This document shows, piece after piece, positions 40,887-50,240 of a DNA stretch of 64,000 nt. Numbering within the stretch: position 1 is the stretch's first letter; the number at the start of each line of letters is the position of its first letter. The notes beneath the pieces were generated by a model, which worked only from the letters and a program-made list of their open reading frames with translations, made no database searches and was not told the DNA's origin. Source of the DNA: Variovorax sp. PCZ-1 (GTDB lineage Bacteria; Pseudomonadota; Gammaproteobacteria; Burkholderiales; Burkholderiaceae_C); the NCBI RefSeq assembly GCF_018413605.1, contig NZ_JAHCDN010000001.1, positions 1,240,001 through 1,304,000 of the forward strand, read 5' to 3'. A program made the translations under genes and the position numbers.

Positions 40887-41641
40887 AACGCATCCTCCAC
40901 GAGCCTGCTTTCGTCTTGCATCGCTACGATTGGAGCGAGAGCAGCTTGATCTTGGAGGTGCTGACTCGGCATCATGGCCGCGTGGCGATGGTGGCGAAGG
41001 GGGTGAAGCGGCCTAGCTCGCAGTTTCGGGCGATTTTGTTGCCGCTACAGATGCTCTCGATCAGTTATTCGGGGGATGCAGAGGTGCATACGCTCAAAGG
41101 GGCGGAGTGGCAAGGCGGCTTGACGATGCCTTCGGGCGATGCGCTGCTCTCGGGCTATTACCTCAATGAGCTGATGATGAAACTGCTGGCGCGGGATGAT
41201 CCGCATGAGCTGCTGTTTGATGCTTATGCGCAGGCGACTGCGTGGCTGCGCGATGCAAAGCTGCTGGATGCTTCTCTGAGAGCGTTTGAGTTGGTGCTGC
41301 TGCGCGAGATTGGTTTGCTGCCTGCATTGGACGCAGACAGTTTTTCTTCGGGCGCGCTGCAGGACGATGTGCTTTACAGCTTGATTCCTGAAGTGGGGCT
41401 GCGTGAGGCTTCGGGTAGCTCAAGTGATGAGGCGGCTCTAAGTGCGAAGGCTTGGCAGAGTTTGCAAACGGCGCTGGATCAGCGAGCAGCAATTTTTCCT
41501 GCACGCGAGGCAGTGATCGCCATGGGCGCAACGGACAAAACCTCACTCAAGCAATTGCTGCGCAGCTTGCTAAACTATCACGCAGGCAGTCGGGGCTTTC
41601 GCACGCGTCAGCTCATGATGGATGCGCAGGCTTTGGCTTGA
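40883..41641 (+). CDS. recO: DNA repair protein RecO
   Basis: 252 residues. The N-terminal OB fold reads [20 protein letters not shown], then [20 protein letters not shown]; a helical domain follows with [20 protein letters not shown], and the C-terminal part ends [20 protein letters not shown]. The zinc-binding cysteines of some RecO proteins are not seen. It loads RecA with RecR in recombinational repair. ATGA overlap with era. Confidence 0.93.
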   Translation: MKRILHEPAFVLHRYDWSESSLILEVLTRHHGRVAMVAKGVKRPSSQFRAILLPLQMLSISYSGDAEVHTLKGAEWQGGLTMPSGDALLSGYYLNELMMKLLARDDPHELLFDAYAQATAWLRDAKLLDASLRAFELVLLREIGLLPALDADSFSSGALQDDVLYSLIPEVGLREASGSSSDEAALSAKAWQSLQTALDQRAAIFPAREAVIAMGATDKTSLKQLLRSLLNYHAGSRGFRTRQLMMDAQALA

Positions 41642-41648
41642 ACTGACG

Positions 41649-41712
41649 TACTATTAATATGGTAGCACTCTGCGCAGTATTTACGCCGCCAAAGTGCTGA
41701 AAAGGCTTAAAA
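41649..41712 (+). repeat. Dispersed ~50-bp repeat, intergenic copy
   Basis: TACTATTAATATGGTAGCAC, then TCTGCGCAGTATTTACGCCG and CCAAAGTGCTGAAAAGGCTT. A near-consensus copy. It fills the recO-pdxJ gap almost completely and ends 3 bp before the pdxJ start codon, so it also holds the ribosome-binding region. Confidence 0.85.
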
Positions 41713-41715
41713 TCC

Positions 41716-42471
41716 ATGAACAATTCAGGTCATACGCTGCTCTCCGTCAATGTGAACAAAGTCGCTCTCGTGCGCAACACGCGCCATGTGGGCTACCCGA
41801 GCGTCACGCGAGCGGCTGAGCTCTGCTTGAAGGCAGGTGCGGCAGGTATCACGGTACATCCACGCCCCGATGAGCGGCATATTCGCAAAGGTGATGTGTT
41901 TGAAATCGCTGAGCTGATGCGCTTGTGGCCGAATCGAGAGTACAACATTGAAGGCAATCCATTTCATAACCTGATGGATTTCATCCGTGCAGTGAAGCCG
42001 CATCAAGCCACCTTCGTACCGGATAGCGAAGGCCAGAGCACCTCCGATCACGGCTGGAGTTTTCCGCAAGATGCAGCGCGCTTGAAGCCTTTGATCGATG
42101 AGTGTCATGCGCTGGGTGTGCGTGTGAGCTTGTTTATGGATCCTGTGCCCGAGCAGATGGCGGCTTGCAAAGCCGTGGGCGCAGATCGCGTGGAGCTTTA
42201 CACCGAGACTTGGGCGAGTGCATTTGGTACAGCCACTGAGGTGAAGGTGCTCGCGCAATTCAAAGCGACAGCAGAGGCGGCACGCGATGCAGGCTTAGGT
42301 GTGAATGCTGGCCACGATTTGACGCAAGCCAATCTCACGCGCTTTATCGCCGCCATGCCCTTCATCGCAGAAGTCTCTATTGGCCACGCCTTTGTCTCTG
42401 ATGCGCTTGAAATGGGTTACACGCAAGCAATCATGGCCTACCAAGCGAGCATCGAGAAAGCCTACGCGTGA
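41716..42471 (+). CDS. pdxJ: Pyridoxine 5'-phosphate synthase
   Basis: 251 residues of a TIM barrel: [91 protein letters not shown] and [15 protein letters not shown]. These are the PdxJ conserved boxes. The enzyme condenses 3-amino-2-oxopropyl phosphate with deoxyxylulose 5-phosphate to make vitamin B6. It overlaps acpS by 4 bp. Confidence 0.96.
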   Translation: MNNSGHTLLSVNVNKVALVRNTRHVGYPSVTRAAELCLKAGAAGITVHPRPDERHIRKGDVFEIAELMRLWPNREYNIEGNPFHNLMDFIRAVKPHQATFVPDSEGQSTSDHGWSFPQDAARLKPLIDECHALGVRVSLFMDPVPEQMAACKAVGADRVELYTETWASAFGTATEVKVLAQFKATAEAARDAGLGVNAGHDLTQANLTRFIAAMPFIAEVSIGHAFVSDALEMGYTQAIMAYQASIEKAYA

Positions 42472-42863
42472 TCTACGGCATCGGCACAGATATTTGCGAC
42501 ATTCGCCGCATCAAAGCCAGCTTGGATAAGCATGGCGAGCGCTTTGCGCAAAAGATTTTGTGCGAGCAGGAGATCATTACTTGGAAGCAGCGCAGTGCCC
42601 GCTGGCCAGAGCGCGGCGTGCGCTATCTAGCGACGCGCTTTTCTGCGAAGGAGGCCTTCTCCAAAGCGATTGGCCTAGGCATGCGCATGCCCATGACCTG
42701 GCGCTTGTGTGAAATCGCCAAACTACCTTCAGGTGAGCCGCGCATCGTGTTGCATGGTGGCCTGAAAGAATGGTTTGAGACCAAGCAGCTCAAAGCGTAT
42801 ATCACGGTGACAGATGAATCGGATTATGCCGCATCGTTTTGCGTGGTTGAACGTACAAACTAA
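42468..42863 (+). CDS. acpS: Holo-[acyl-carrier-protein] synthase
   Basis: 131 residues from a GTG overlapping the pdxJ stop. [20 protein letters not shown] holds the metal-binding aspartate of the G-x-D motif, and [20 protein letters not shown] is the second signature (F-S-x-K-E-A). It transfers the phosphopantetheine arm to acyl carrier protein. It is the last gene of the lepA-acpS cluster. Confidence 0.95.
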   Translation: MIYGIGTDICDIRRIKASLDKHGERFAQKILCEQEIITWKQRSARWPERGVRYLATRFSAKEAFSKAIGLGMRMPMTWRLCEIAKLPSGEPRIVLHGGLKEWFETKQLKAYITVTDESDYAASFCVVERTN

Positions 42864-42955
42864 GTCCGGCGAGCGCCCAGTTTGGCGCAATTATTCAATA
42901 CCCTTGCTGTAAAAACCTCTACATTGGCGCTACGGTCAATCTTGTGGAGCGTGTC

Positions 42956-43432
42956 ATGAGTGTGCAATTGCAGGTGAATGGTCAGGCGGTAAATGTGCCG
43001 CAGGCCTCTGGCGAAGAGCCTTTGCTTTGGGTGCTGCGGGAAGATTTGGGGCTGGTCGGCACGAAGTTTGGCTGCGGCCAAGCGGCTTGCGGGGCTTGCA
43101 CGGTGCATGTGGACGGCGTGGCACAGCGCTCGTGTGTGACGCCTTGCTCGGCTGTGCAAGGCAAGCAAGTCACGACGATTGAAGGCTTATCCACCGCGCC
43201 GCAATGGCATCCGGTGCAGCAGGCTTGGCAGGAATTGCAGGTGGCGCAATGCGGCTATTGCCAAGCGGGGCAGATGATGAGTGCAGCGAGTTTGCTGCGC
43301 ACCACGCCCAAACCTACTGATGCGCAAATTGATGAGGCGATGAGTGGCAATCTCTGCCGCTGTGGTACGTATCCGCGTATTCGAGCGGCGGTGCATCGCG
43401 CCGCTGAAATCGCGCAAGGAGGGAAGGTATGA
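42956..43432 (+). CDS. Aldehyde/isoquinoline oxidoreductase, [2Fe-2S] subunit (IorA type)
   Basis: The ATG at 42956 has GGAG 6 nt upstream. 158 residues with two 2Fe-2S clusters: plant-ferredoxin type at C40-C45-C48 and C60 ([13 protein letters not shown] ... RSC), and the helical type at C99-C102 and C134-C136 ([10 protein letters not shown] ... [10 protein letters not shown]). It passes electrons from the molybdenum subunit encoded by the next gene, which overlaps by 4 bp. No separate FAD subunit follows, matching the two-subunit IorAB type. Confidence 0.93.
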   Translation: MSVQLQVNGQAVNVPQASGEEPLLWVLREDLGLVGTKFGCGQAACGACTVHVDGVAQRSCVTPCSAVQGKQVTTIEGLSTAPQWHPVQQAWQELQVAQCGYCQAGQMMSAASLLRTTPKPTDAQIDEAMSGNLCRCGTYPRIRAAVHRAAEIAQGGKV

Positions 43433-45666
43433 GCGCCAAGCTTTCTCGCCGCGGCTTTCTTGTCGCCTCTGGGATCACGGCCACCTTCCTTGTGGGCTGC
43501 TCGAGCATCCCAGCGATCCCCAAGCGCCCCGCGCCAACGGCAGAAGCTGCGATGGGCTGGATCACGCTCTTGCCCTCTGGCCAATGGCGTTTGTTCAGTC
43601 CGCGCATGGAGATGGGGCAAAACATTTTGAGCAGCTTGCGCGAAGTGGCCGCGCTGGAGCTGGGTGTGGATGCTGCTCATATTCAGGTGCAATTGCCGAG
43701 CACGAAAGACATTGCCTTGGTGAAAGCCACAGTGGGCAGCGATAGCTTGCGCGAGCTGTGCCTGCCGCTCGCGCGGGCTTGCCATGCGCTGCGAGTTGAG
43801 CTGATGCGCCGCGCTGCTTTGCGCTTGCCCAATGCTTCTGCGGATAAGCTACAGATTCAAGATGATGCTGTGCAAGATGGCGCTGGCGCGCGTGTGAGCT
43901 TGAGCGAGCTGGCCTTGCCTGCTCTTGCAATCGAAGCGAAAGACACGCCTGTCGAGCAATTGCGGTTTTTCAAAACACCGCTGTCTCAAGCCAGAAGCTC
44001 CAAGCCTTTTGCACAAACTGAAGCCATCGCGCGCGGGCAAGCTCTGTATGCGAGCGATGTGCGCTTGCCCGGCATGTTGTATGCCATTGTGCTGCGCTCG
44101 CCTTGGGCAGACCGTGAGCTTGCGCCGAGCAGCTTGGCAAGCTGGAATGAGGCCGCCGTGCGCGCCGTGCCGGGCTTTCACACAATAGTGCAGCATCCCT
44201 CGTTGGCCGGGCCTGCGCTGGTGGCCAAGCGCATGAGCGCGGTGGAGCTGATGCGCAGCGCAGCCGATGCCAAATGGATCGAGCCTGCTTCAGCTACCGC
44301 TGATCCCATGAAAATCGTGGATGTAGACAAGACTTTAGCTTCGGGCAGCTTCACCAAAAGCAAAGGCAGCGTGGAGCAGGGCACATGGGCGGTAGACATG
44401 CGACTGGATGTACCGCTGGCAAGTCACGCCTTCATCGAGCCGCGCTGCGCTGTGGCGCAGCCGCAAGAGGGCGGCGGCATGAAGCTGTGGTGTGGAACGC
44501 AAGATGTGTTTTATGTGCGCGATGTGGTGCGCCGTGATTTGAATGTGGCGGCAGAAAAAGTCGAAGTGCAGGCTATGCGCATCGGCGGTGGCTTTGGCGG
44601 TAAAACCATTGCTAGCGTAGAGCGTGAAGCCGCGCTGATTGCCAAAGCAGTAGGCCAAGCGGTGAAAGTCCAATGGTCTCGCGCTGATGAATTTCAAGCG
44701 GGCTTTCATCGCCAGCCTGCCTCGCAGCGCATTCGCGCGCGCTTGGATGCGCAAGGCATGATCAGCGATTGGCAGCACAGCCTTTCCACATCGCATGTGC
44801 TGTTCACCAATGCCGTTGCGCCGCCATGGATGCAGCGCATCACCAACAGCTTCATCGGCGATGATGGTGCGGCGCGTGGCCAAGCGCCTGTTTATGGCTT
44901 CAAACGCCAGCGCTTGGATATACAACTCACACGATTGCCAGTGCTCACAGGCCCATGGCGCGGCCTGGGTGCGGGGCCTAACGTGCTCGCGATTGAAATG
45001 GCGATGGATGCAGCTGCTCTTGCTGCAAAAAAAGATCCCGTGGACTTCAGATTGGCGCACTTGAAAGCCAGCGCAGCAGACAATCCGGCAGGCGATGCAA
45101 TGCGCATCGCTCAATGCTTAGAAAAAGCAGTACGTTTATCGAAGAACAAGCCAATCGCCGTCATAGAATCTGCGCGAGCAGCTCCTGAAAATATAGCAAG
45201 GCGCATCGTGACCCAAGGCGTGGCCTGCGGTGCTTACAAAGCCATGGCCTACGCGGCAGCAGTGGCTGAAGTGGAGGTGGTGCTAGGTGCCGGAAACAAA
45301 CTGCGGAGCATTCGTGTGAGAAAAATCTGGTGCACCCATGATTGCGGCCGCATGATTGATGCGCAAGGCGTTCTCGCGCAGGTGCAAGGCAATCTGGTGT
45401 GGACGATTGGCATGGTGCTCACCGAGCAACTCAATGCACCACGCGGCACAGCTGAAGCCTTGAATTTTTCCAGCTACAGCATTCCTCGCCTGACGGATAC
45501 ACCACCGATGGAGATCGAATTGATTGAATCTAACGCTTCGCCCACAGGCGCAGGCGAGACGGCGATGGTGGCCGGTGCGGGAGCGATTGCCAATGCCGTG
45601 GTGCGAGCGCTGCGGGAGGCTGGTTTGCCTGTGCCGCAAAGTGTGCCCTTCAAAATCTCTGCTTAA
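43429..45666 (+). CDS. Molybdopterin-dependent hydroxylase, large subunit (IorB type)
   Basis: 745 residues. The N-terminus is a Tat signal with a possible lipid-accepting cysteine ([20 protein letters not shown], then C), so the complex is probably exported. Molybdopterin-binding landmarks include [47 protein letters not shown], and near the end [20 protein letters not shown] with the catalytic glutamate in GAGE. The substrate (an N-heterocycle or aldehyde) cannot be read from sequence. Codons for [15 protein letters not shown] (45155-45197) coincide with a dispersed-repeat copy. Confidence 0.9.
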   Translation: MSAKLSRRGFLVASGITATFLVGCSSIPAIPKRPAPTAEAAMGWITLLPSGQWRLFSPRMEMGQNILSSLREVAALELGVDAAHIQVQLPSTKDIALVKATVGSDSLRELCLPLARACHALRVELMRRAALRLPNASADKLQIQDDAVQDGAGARVSLSELALPALAIEAKDTPVEQLRFFKTPLSQARSSKPFAQTEAIARGQALYASDVRLPGMLYAIVLRSPWADRELAPSSLASWNEAAVRAVPGFHTIVQHPSLAGPALVAKRMSAVELMRSAADAKWIEPASATADPMKIVDVDKTLASGSFTKSKGSVEQGTWAVDMRLDVPLASHAFIEPRCAVAQPQEGGGMKLWCGTQDVFYVRDVVRRDLNVAAEKVEVQAMRIGGGFGGKTIASVEREAALIAKAVGQAVKVQWSRADEFQAGFHRQPASQRIRARLDAQGMISDWQHSLSTSHVLFTNAVAPPWMQRITNSFIGDDGAARGQAPVYGFKRQRLDIQLTRLPVLTGPWRGLGAGPNVLAIEMAMDAAALAAKKDPVDFRLAHLKASAADNPAGDAMRIAQCLEKAVRLSKNKPIAVIESARAAPENIARRIVTQGVACGAYKAMAYAAAVAEVEVVLGAGNKLRSIRVRKIWCTHDCGRMIDAQGVLAQVQGNLVWTIGMVLTEQLNAPRGTAEALNFSSYSIPRLTDTPPMEIELIESNASPTGAGETAMVAGAGAIANAVVRALREAGLPVPQSVPFKISA
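45155..45197 (-). repeat. Dispersed ~50-bp repeat inside the IorB-type gene
   Basis: ATCGCCGTCATAGAATCTGC, then GCGAGCAGCTCCTGAAAATA aligns with the copy at 62381-62439 (CGCCGGCATAGAATCTGCGC). It is carried in the coding sequence without breaking the frame. Confidence 0.65.
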
Positions 45667-45675
45667 ATCGACGGC

Positions 45676-46620
45676 ATGAGTGATTTCGCCAGTGCAGCCA
45701 TGCTCCGCGTCTTGCATGCGGGGATGCGACGCATGGGTTTGCAAAGCCCCGCGCAGCAATGGCTGGAGCAGGCCACCGTGCCTCTGGATACCAAGCAGCA
45801 GCTCGTGATGCAGGTGCTGCAACAACGCGGGATTCAAGCGCTGCTGCAATTGGGGCAGGGCTTGCACGATATGCAGCATGACAGCCTGATGCCCATGCTC
45901 ATTCATAAAGGCCAGCCCCTGCGTGCCCTACAAGCTTGGCTGCGGCTGGAGCGCTATTTGCATTCCAAGCACCGCATTGAGCAAACGCTGCTGTCGCAAC
46001 AAGCGGTTCAGCATCGCCATTACTCGATCAAAGCAGGCACATGCCCAAGCGCTGCTGAAGATTGGGTGGTGCTTGGGGTGTTGATTGCCTTGCTGCAAAG
46101 CACAGGCTGTGCGCAGATCAAGGCAAGTATGGTCAACGGCCTCCAGCTTTGGCCCTGGCCAGACTCAGCAAGGCAGCAGGCCGCTTTGCATGAGATTTTT
46201 GTGAAAGCGCAAACCCACGAATGGCGTCTGCACTGGGCAGCTGCGAGCCAGGAGCTTTCCCCAAACCCAACACTGACATATACCGATACCGATGAATCCG
46301 CCCCTTTGAGTGCACACATTCAGCAGTTGACATCACGGACTTTAGGCGAGTGTTCATCACTGGATGGCATCGCACAGAGTCTGGGGCACAGCACACGCTC
46401 TTTGCAGCGCAAACTGAAGGCGGAAGGCACCCGGTACGTGGATATCCTTGCTAACGCGCGAGCAGAGCGCGCTTCGCTGATGCTCTCTAATGATCAAGGT
46501 GGATTGGCCGAAATCGGCTTTGCCTGCGGTTACACCGATCAAGCGCATTTCTGTCGTGATTTCAAACGTCGCGTGGGCATGAGCCCGCTGCGCTACAGGG
46601 AATATGCTGCAGCGTTGTAA
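45676..46620 (+). CDS. AraC-family transcriptional regulator
   Basis: 314 residues. The N-terminal 200 residues form the sensor part typical of the arabinose-binding-domain type of AraC regulators. The C-terminal two helix-turn-helix motifs are SLDGIAQSLGHSTRSLQRKL and GLAEIGFACGYTDQAHFCRD followed by FKRRVGMSPLRYRE. It follows the IorAB-type genes by 9 bp on the same strand and is probably their regulator; the inducer is unknown. Confidence 0.9.
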   Translation: MSDFASAAMLRVLHAGMRRMGLQSPAQQWLEQATVPLDTKQQLVMQVLQQRGIQALLQLGQGLHDMQHDSLMPMLIHKGQPLRALQAWLRLERYLHSKHRIEQTLLSQQAVQHRHYSIKAGTCPSAAEDWVVLGVLIALLQSTGCAQIKASMVNGLQLWPWPDSARQQAALHEIFVKAQTHEWRLHWAAASQELSPNPTLTYTDTDESAPLSAHIQQLTSRTLGECSSLDGIAQSLGHSTRSLQRKLKAEGTRYVDILANARAERASLMLSNDQGGLAEIGFACGYTDQAHFCRDFKRRVGMSPLRYREYAAAL

Positions 46621-46659
46621 AGGCTTCGCCTACTGCGGGCTCAACACAGAAGCAAATTC

Positions 46660-46720
46660 ACTATTAAATTAATAGCATTCTGCGCAATAAGTACGCCGGC
46701 GATAAGGCTAAAACGCTTAT
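46660..46720 (+). repeat. Dispersed ~50-bp repeat, intergenic copy
   Basis: ACTATTAAATTAATAGCATT, then CTGCGCAATAAGTACGCCGG and CGATAAGGCTAAAACGCTTA. A well-preserved copy upstream of the patatin gene. Confidence 0.85.
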
Positions 46721-46731
46721 AAAATCACAGC

Positions 46732-47799
46732 ATGCAAGCTCTTCGAATCTACGCTGGCGCTGGGGCGTTGGCACATCTTCAGCAACAAGGTCTTTCGCCC
46801 TCGCATGTGCGAACCATTCCCGGTGCAGCAGGAGGACCTAAGGGCTTGATCCTGGGGCCCTTGGATCGATTCATTTTTGGGCCGTGGTTATCGCAATCCA
46901 AGCAAACCGTGGATCTGGTGGGCGCGAGTATCGGTGCTTGGCGCATGGCGACAGCTTGTTTGCATGACTCGGTGAGCGCTTTTCAGCGCCTGGAGAAGGA
47001 CTACATTCACCAAGATTACGCGTTAGAGCCTGGCAAAAAATTCCCCACGCCAGAGCGCATCAGCGCGGATTTCGGGGCTTCGCTGGAAGCGTTTTATGGT
47101 GGACGGGTGCAGGAGGTGCTCTCGCACCCGCGCTATCGGCTGCACATCGTGACATCGCGCGGGCGGCACATTTTGGGGCGAGAGGGCAAGCTGCGCGCGC
47201 CGCTGGGCTATGCGGGGGCGTTTTTCACCAATGTGGCACGGCGCAAAGCGATGGGTGCTTGGCTGGAGCGGGTCGTGTTTTCTACCCATCATGAGTTGCC
47301 ATTTCATGCAAATGATTACCGCACTCGTCAAATCGCGCTGAAAGAAAACAACTTCAATCCCGCGCTGCAGGCCAGCTGTTCGATCCCTTTTGTACTGCGC
47401 GCCGTACACGATATTCCAGGCGCGCCGCGCGGCGCGTACTGGGATGGCGGCATCACCGACTATCACTTGCATCTCGACTACAAAACGGACGACGGCATCG
47501 TGCTTTACCCGCATTTTCAGCAGGCGGTCGTACCCGGTTGGTTGGATAAGTCGCTCAAATGGCGGCATGGCTCCAGCAAATTCTTAGATCGCATGATCGT
47601 GCTCGCACCCAGCGAAGAGTGGATCAAAAAGCTGCCACGCAGCAAGTTGCCAGATCGCACAGACTTTGCGCATCACGGCACGAATTTGGCGGCGCGTGTG
47701 GCGCAGTGGCGTGGGGCGACGAGCATGGCACAGCAGTTAGCCGATGAATTTGCGCGATGGCTTGAGAAGCCAGATTTATCACTCGTGCGAGCACTGTAA
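46732..47799 (+). CDS. Patatin-like phospholipase
   Basis: 355 residues with the patatin fold: an oxyanion region at GAAGGPKGLILGPLD, the nucleophile serine in LVGASIGAWRMA (G-x-S-x-G, about residue 65) and the catalytic aspartate in YWDGGITDYHL (DGG, about residue 240). The enzyme should cleave acyl chains from lipids. It is followed closely (3 bp) by a racemase-family gene, so the two may be cotranscribed. Confidence 0.88.
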   Translation: MQALRIYAGAGALAHLQQQGLSPSHVRTIPGAAGGPKGLILGPLDRFIFGPWLSQSKQTVDLVGASIGAWRMATACLHDSVSAFQRLEKDYIHQDYALEPGKKFPTPERISADFGASLEAFYGGRVQEVLSHPRYRLHIVTSRGRHILGREGKLRAPLGYAGAFFTNVARRKAMGAWLERVVFSTHHELPFHANDYRTRQIALKENNFNPALQASCSIPFVLRAVHDIPGAPRGAYWDGGITDYHLHLDYKTDDGIVLYPHFQQAVVPGWLDKSLKWRHGSSKFLDRMIVLAPSEEWIKKLPRSKLPDRTDFAHHGTNLAARVAQWRGATSMAQQLADEFARWLEKPDLSLVRAL

Positions 47800-47801
47800 A
47801 A

Positions 47802-48578
47802 ATGAGCGGGATTCATATCCTCGGCCAAACGCCCTCCGTGCTCGGCATCATCATGCTGGATACGCAGTTTCCCCGGCCTCTGGGCGATGTGGGGCACGAT
47901 GAGACCTTCGGTGTGAGCGTGCATCACGATAAAGTTAGGGGCGTGTGGCCTGCGAAAGTTGTTACCTCTGCGGCCAGTTTGCGGCAAGCGCGGCTCTTGC
48001 CCAGTTTTCAAAGTATCGTGCGCAGCATGCAATTGCGAGGCGTACAAGCCATCACCACCAGCTGCGGCTTTCTCGTGTTGCTGCAAAAAGAACTGCAATC
48101 CGTCACCAAGCTGCCTGTGGTGACATCTAGTTTGCTGCAACTGCCCGCTCTCTTGGCGAAAGAGCAAAAAGTGGGAGTGCTCACGATCAGCGCAAACAGT
48201 TTAGGTAGCGAGCATCTGCGCGCAGCCGGCGTACCTAAAGAGCGCTTGAAGGATGTGATCATTCAAGGCATGCCACCGCAGGGCGAATTTGCCACCAAGA
48301 TTTTGGGTAATCAGCCGACACTTGACCTTGCGAAGGCTTCCGAGGAAGCCGTGGCCGCTGCGTTGGCGCTGAAAGCGCGCGCACCCGAGCTGAAATCATT
48401 GGTGCTCGAATGCACCAATTTGCCGCCTTATCAAGCGGCGATCGAAGCGGCCACGGGCTGGACAATCTTTAGCCTTAAAACCGATCCGCGTCTGCGTAAA
48501 GTCATTGATGCGACTCTGGCCAAAGCCGCTCCCGCCGTTGAGGCTCAAAATACAGCAACTTCAGGAGAAAACCCATGA
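47802..48578 (+). CDS. Aspartate/glutamate racemase-family protein
   Basis: 258 residues of the Asp/Glu racemase fold. The two active-site cysteines are in ITTSCGFLVLLQ and LVLECTNLPPYQ, which carry out proton transfer in the family. There is no signal peptide. The family includes racemases, hydantoin racemases and decarboxylases, so the substrate is open. It overlaps the next gene by 4 bp. Confidence 0.82.
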   Translation: MSGIHILGQTPSVLGIIMLDTQFPRPLGDVGHDETFGVSVHHDKVRGVWPAKVVTSAASLRQARLLPSFQSIVRSMQLRGVQAITTSCGFLVLLQKELQSVTKLPVVTSSLLQLPALLAKEQKVGVLTISANSLGSEHLRAAGVPKERLKDVIIQGMPPQGEFATKILGNQPTLDLAKASEEAVAAALALKARAPELKSLVLECTNLPPYQAAIEAATGWTIFSLKTDPRLRKVIDATLAKAAPAVEAQNTATSGENP

Positions 48579-49762
48579 GCAGCAAAGAATTTGACATTGT
48601 GATTCACGGCGCGACCGGCTTCACAGGCCGCTTGGTCGCCGAATACATGATGGCGCGCTATCCGAACGGCAGTAATGCCGAAGGTATTCGTTGGGCGATG
48701 GGTGGCAGGAGCGCGGAGAAGCTCGCCGCCGTGCGCGACGAAATCGGTGCACCGAAAGACACGCCCCTTGTGGTCACAGACACTGCGAATACTGCCAGCT
48801 TGCAAGCGCTCATGGCGCGCACCCGCCTCGTGCTCACCACCGTCGGCCCTTATCAACTCTACGGCAATGAAATGGTCGCAGCCTGCGCAGCCAGCGGCGT
48901 GGACTATGTGGATCTCTGTGGCGAGCCTGCATGGATGCGCAAGATGATCGACGCCCACGAAGCACAGGCCAAGGCCAGCGGCGCGCGCATCGTCTTCTCC
49001 TGTGGCTTCGATTCCGTGCCGTTTGACATGGGCGTTTTCATGCTGCAAAGCGAATTCAAAACCAAATTCGGCCACGCCGCCTCCCGCGTGCGTGGTCGCG
49101 TGCGCAAGATGAAAGGCACGTTCTCCGGAGGAACGGCGGCAAGCTTGAAAGCCACGATGGCCGCTGCAGGCTCTGACCCAACGGTGCTTGATTTGCTGCG
49201 TAACCCTTTCTCGCTCACTCCCGGCTTCACCGGCCCCAAGCAGCCTAGTGGTGGCAAGCCGATGATTGATGAGGCTTTGGGTGCAGACATGTGGGTTGCT
49301 CCTTTCGTGATGGCAGCGATCAACACTCGCAACATTCACCGTTCCAACTTCCTGATGGCGCACACCTACGGCCAAGACTTCGTGTACGACGAAATGATGA
49401 TCACCGGCAGCGGCGAAAAAGGCCAAGCGATTGCGAATCATGTGGCGAACGACAAATCCCTCGGCGGCGAAGGTGGCCCTAAGCCCGGCGAAGGCCCGAG
49501 CAAAGAAGAGCGCGAAACCGGCTTCTACGATGTGCTCTTCCTCGCTGAAGACGCGCAAGGCAACAAAGCACGCGTCAGCGTCAAAGGCGACAAAGATCCG
49601 GGCTATGGATCAACCAGCAAGATGATTACGGAGTGTGCTGTTTGTTTACTGACCCAATCCAAAGAAACCTCTGGTGGCCTTTGGACGCCAGCGCCAGCAT
49701 TGGGCAAAGACATCATTACAAGATTGCAGGCAAATGCTGGATTGACGTTTGCTATTGAGTAA
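48575..49762 (+). CDS. Saccharopine-dehydrogenase-like / trans-acting enoyl reductase-type oxidoreductase
   Basis: 395 residues. The N-terminal Rossmann fold starts with FDIVIHGATGFTGRLVAEYM (the G-x-x-G-x-x-G dinucleotide motif). TTVGPYQLYGNEMVAACAAS follows, then YVDLCGEPAWMRKMID and SCGFDSVPFDMGVFML, all typical of this group, which includes eukaryotic and mycobacterial enoyl-reductase-type proteins. It probably uses NAD(P)H. The physiological substrate is unknown. The upstream patatin-racemase genes are tightly linked. Confidence 0.87.
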   Translation: MSSKEFDIVIHGATGFTGRLVAEYMMARYPNGSNAEGIRWAMGGRSAEKLAAVRDEIGAPKDTPLVVTDTANTASLQALMARTRLVLTTVGPYQLYGNEMVAACAASGVDYVDLCGEPAWMRKMIDAHEAQAKASGARIVFSCGFDSVPFDMGVFMLQSEFKTKFGHAASRVRGRVRKMKGTFSGGTAASLKATMAAAGSDPTVLDLLRNPFSLTPGFTGPKQPSGGKPMIDEALGADMWVAPFVMAAINTRNIHRSNFLMAHTYGQDFVYDEMMITGSGEKGQAIANHVANDKSLGGEGGPKPGEGPSKEERETGFYDVLFLAEDAQGNKARVSVKGDKDPGYGSTSKMITECAVCLLTQSKETSGGLWTPAPALGKDIITRLQANAGLTFAIE

Positions 49763-49776
49763 GTAGGTGGGGCGCG

Positions 49777-50061
49777 GGATCACACTACCTGCGCGTTTTG
49801 CTCCGTGTCCCCCGGCGGCGTTGAGTTTTAGTTTCTCTCCGGCAAGTTAGTTTCGCCGCCTCCTCCTTTACCAAGGGGAAGCTGTGAACAAGTCCTCGGG
49901 CGAAGCAGACTCGCTTTCGGGCGATCTGCGTCGTTGAAAAGCCTCGCTTTAGCACCGCTAAAGCTACGTTTTTCGCCTAGCATCTCATCCCGAAATCAAG
50001 CCTGCTTCATCCCGAAGACTTATTCACAGCTTCCCCTCAAAACGCACAGGTAGCGCGATCC
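49777..50061. repeat. Long imperfect palindrome (285 bp) between convergent genes
   Basis: Centred at 49955 on GCTTTAGC-ACC-GCTAAAGC (49946-49964). Outer arms pair in order: 49777-49800 with 50038-50061 (21 of 24), 49875-49900 with 50011-50036 (24 of 26), and a weaker pair near 49902-49925 with 49982-50008. The left arm carries an extra 74 bp (49801-49874), parts of which are again inverted relative to 50140-50170 (GTGTCCCCC and GGGGGACAC). No gene is seen in 49763-50240. Confidence 0.8.
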
Positions 50062-50240
50062 TGCAAGCGTGTTGGCGTTCAGTAGGAACTTAAAACCAGC
50101 CTTTCGCAGCCATCAGCGCGGCGCATCCACCGCAGTGAGGTAAGAGGAGGAGCCGCAGGCGGGGGACACGAACGGAGGTGGGTGCGCCGTGATGATGGTG
50201 GGCTCAGCAAAGGTCTCTGCACGAAACATGCAGATGAACT

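Noticed and set aside
44335-45114. 259-codon open frame antisense to the IorB-type gene
   Set aside because: Composition is that of an antisense shadow; the sense frame carries the molybdopterin motifs.
48545-49558. 337-codon open frame antisense to the saccharopine-dehydrogenase-like gene
   Set aside because: His- and Ala-rich, no motif; the sense strand has a clear dinucleotide-binding site.
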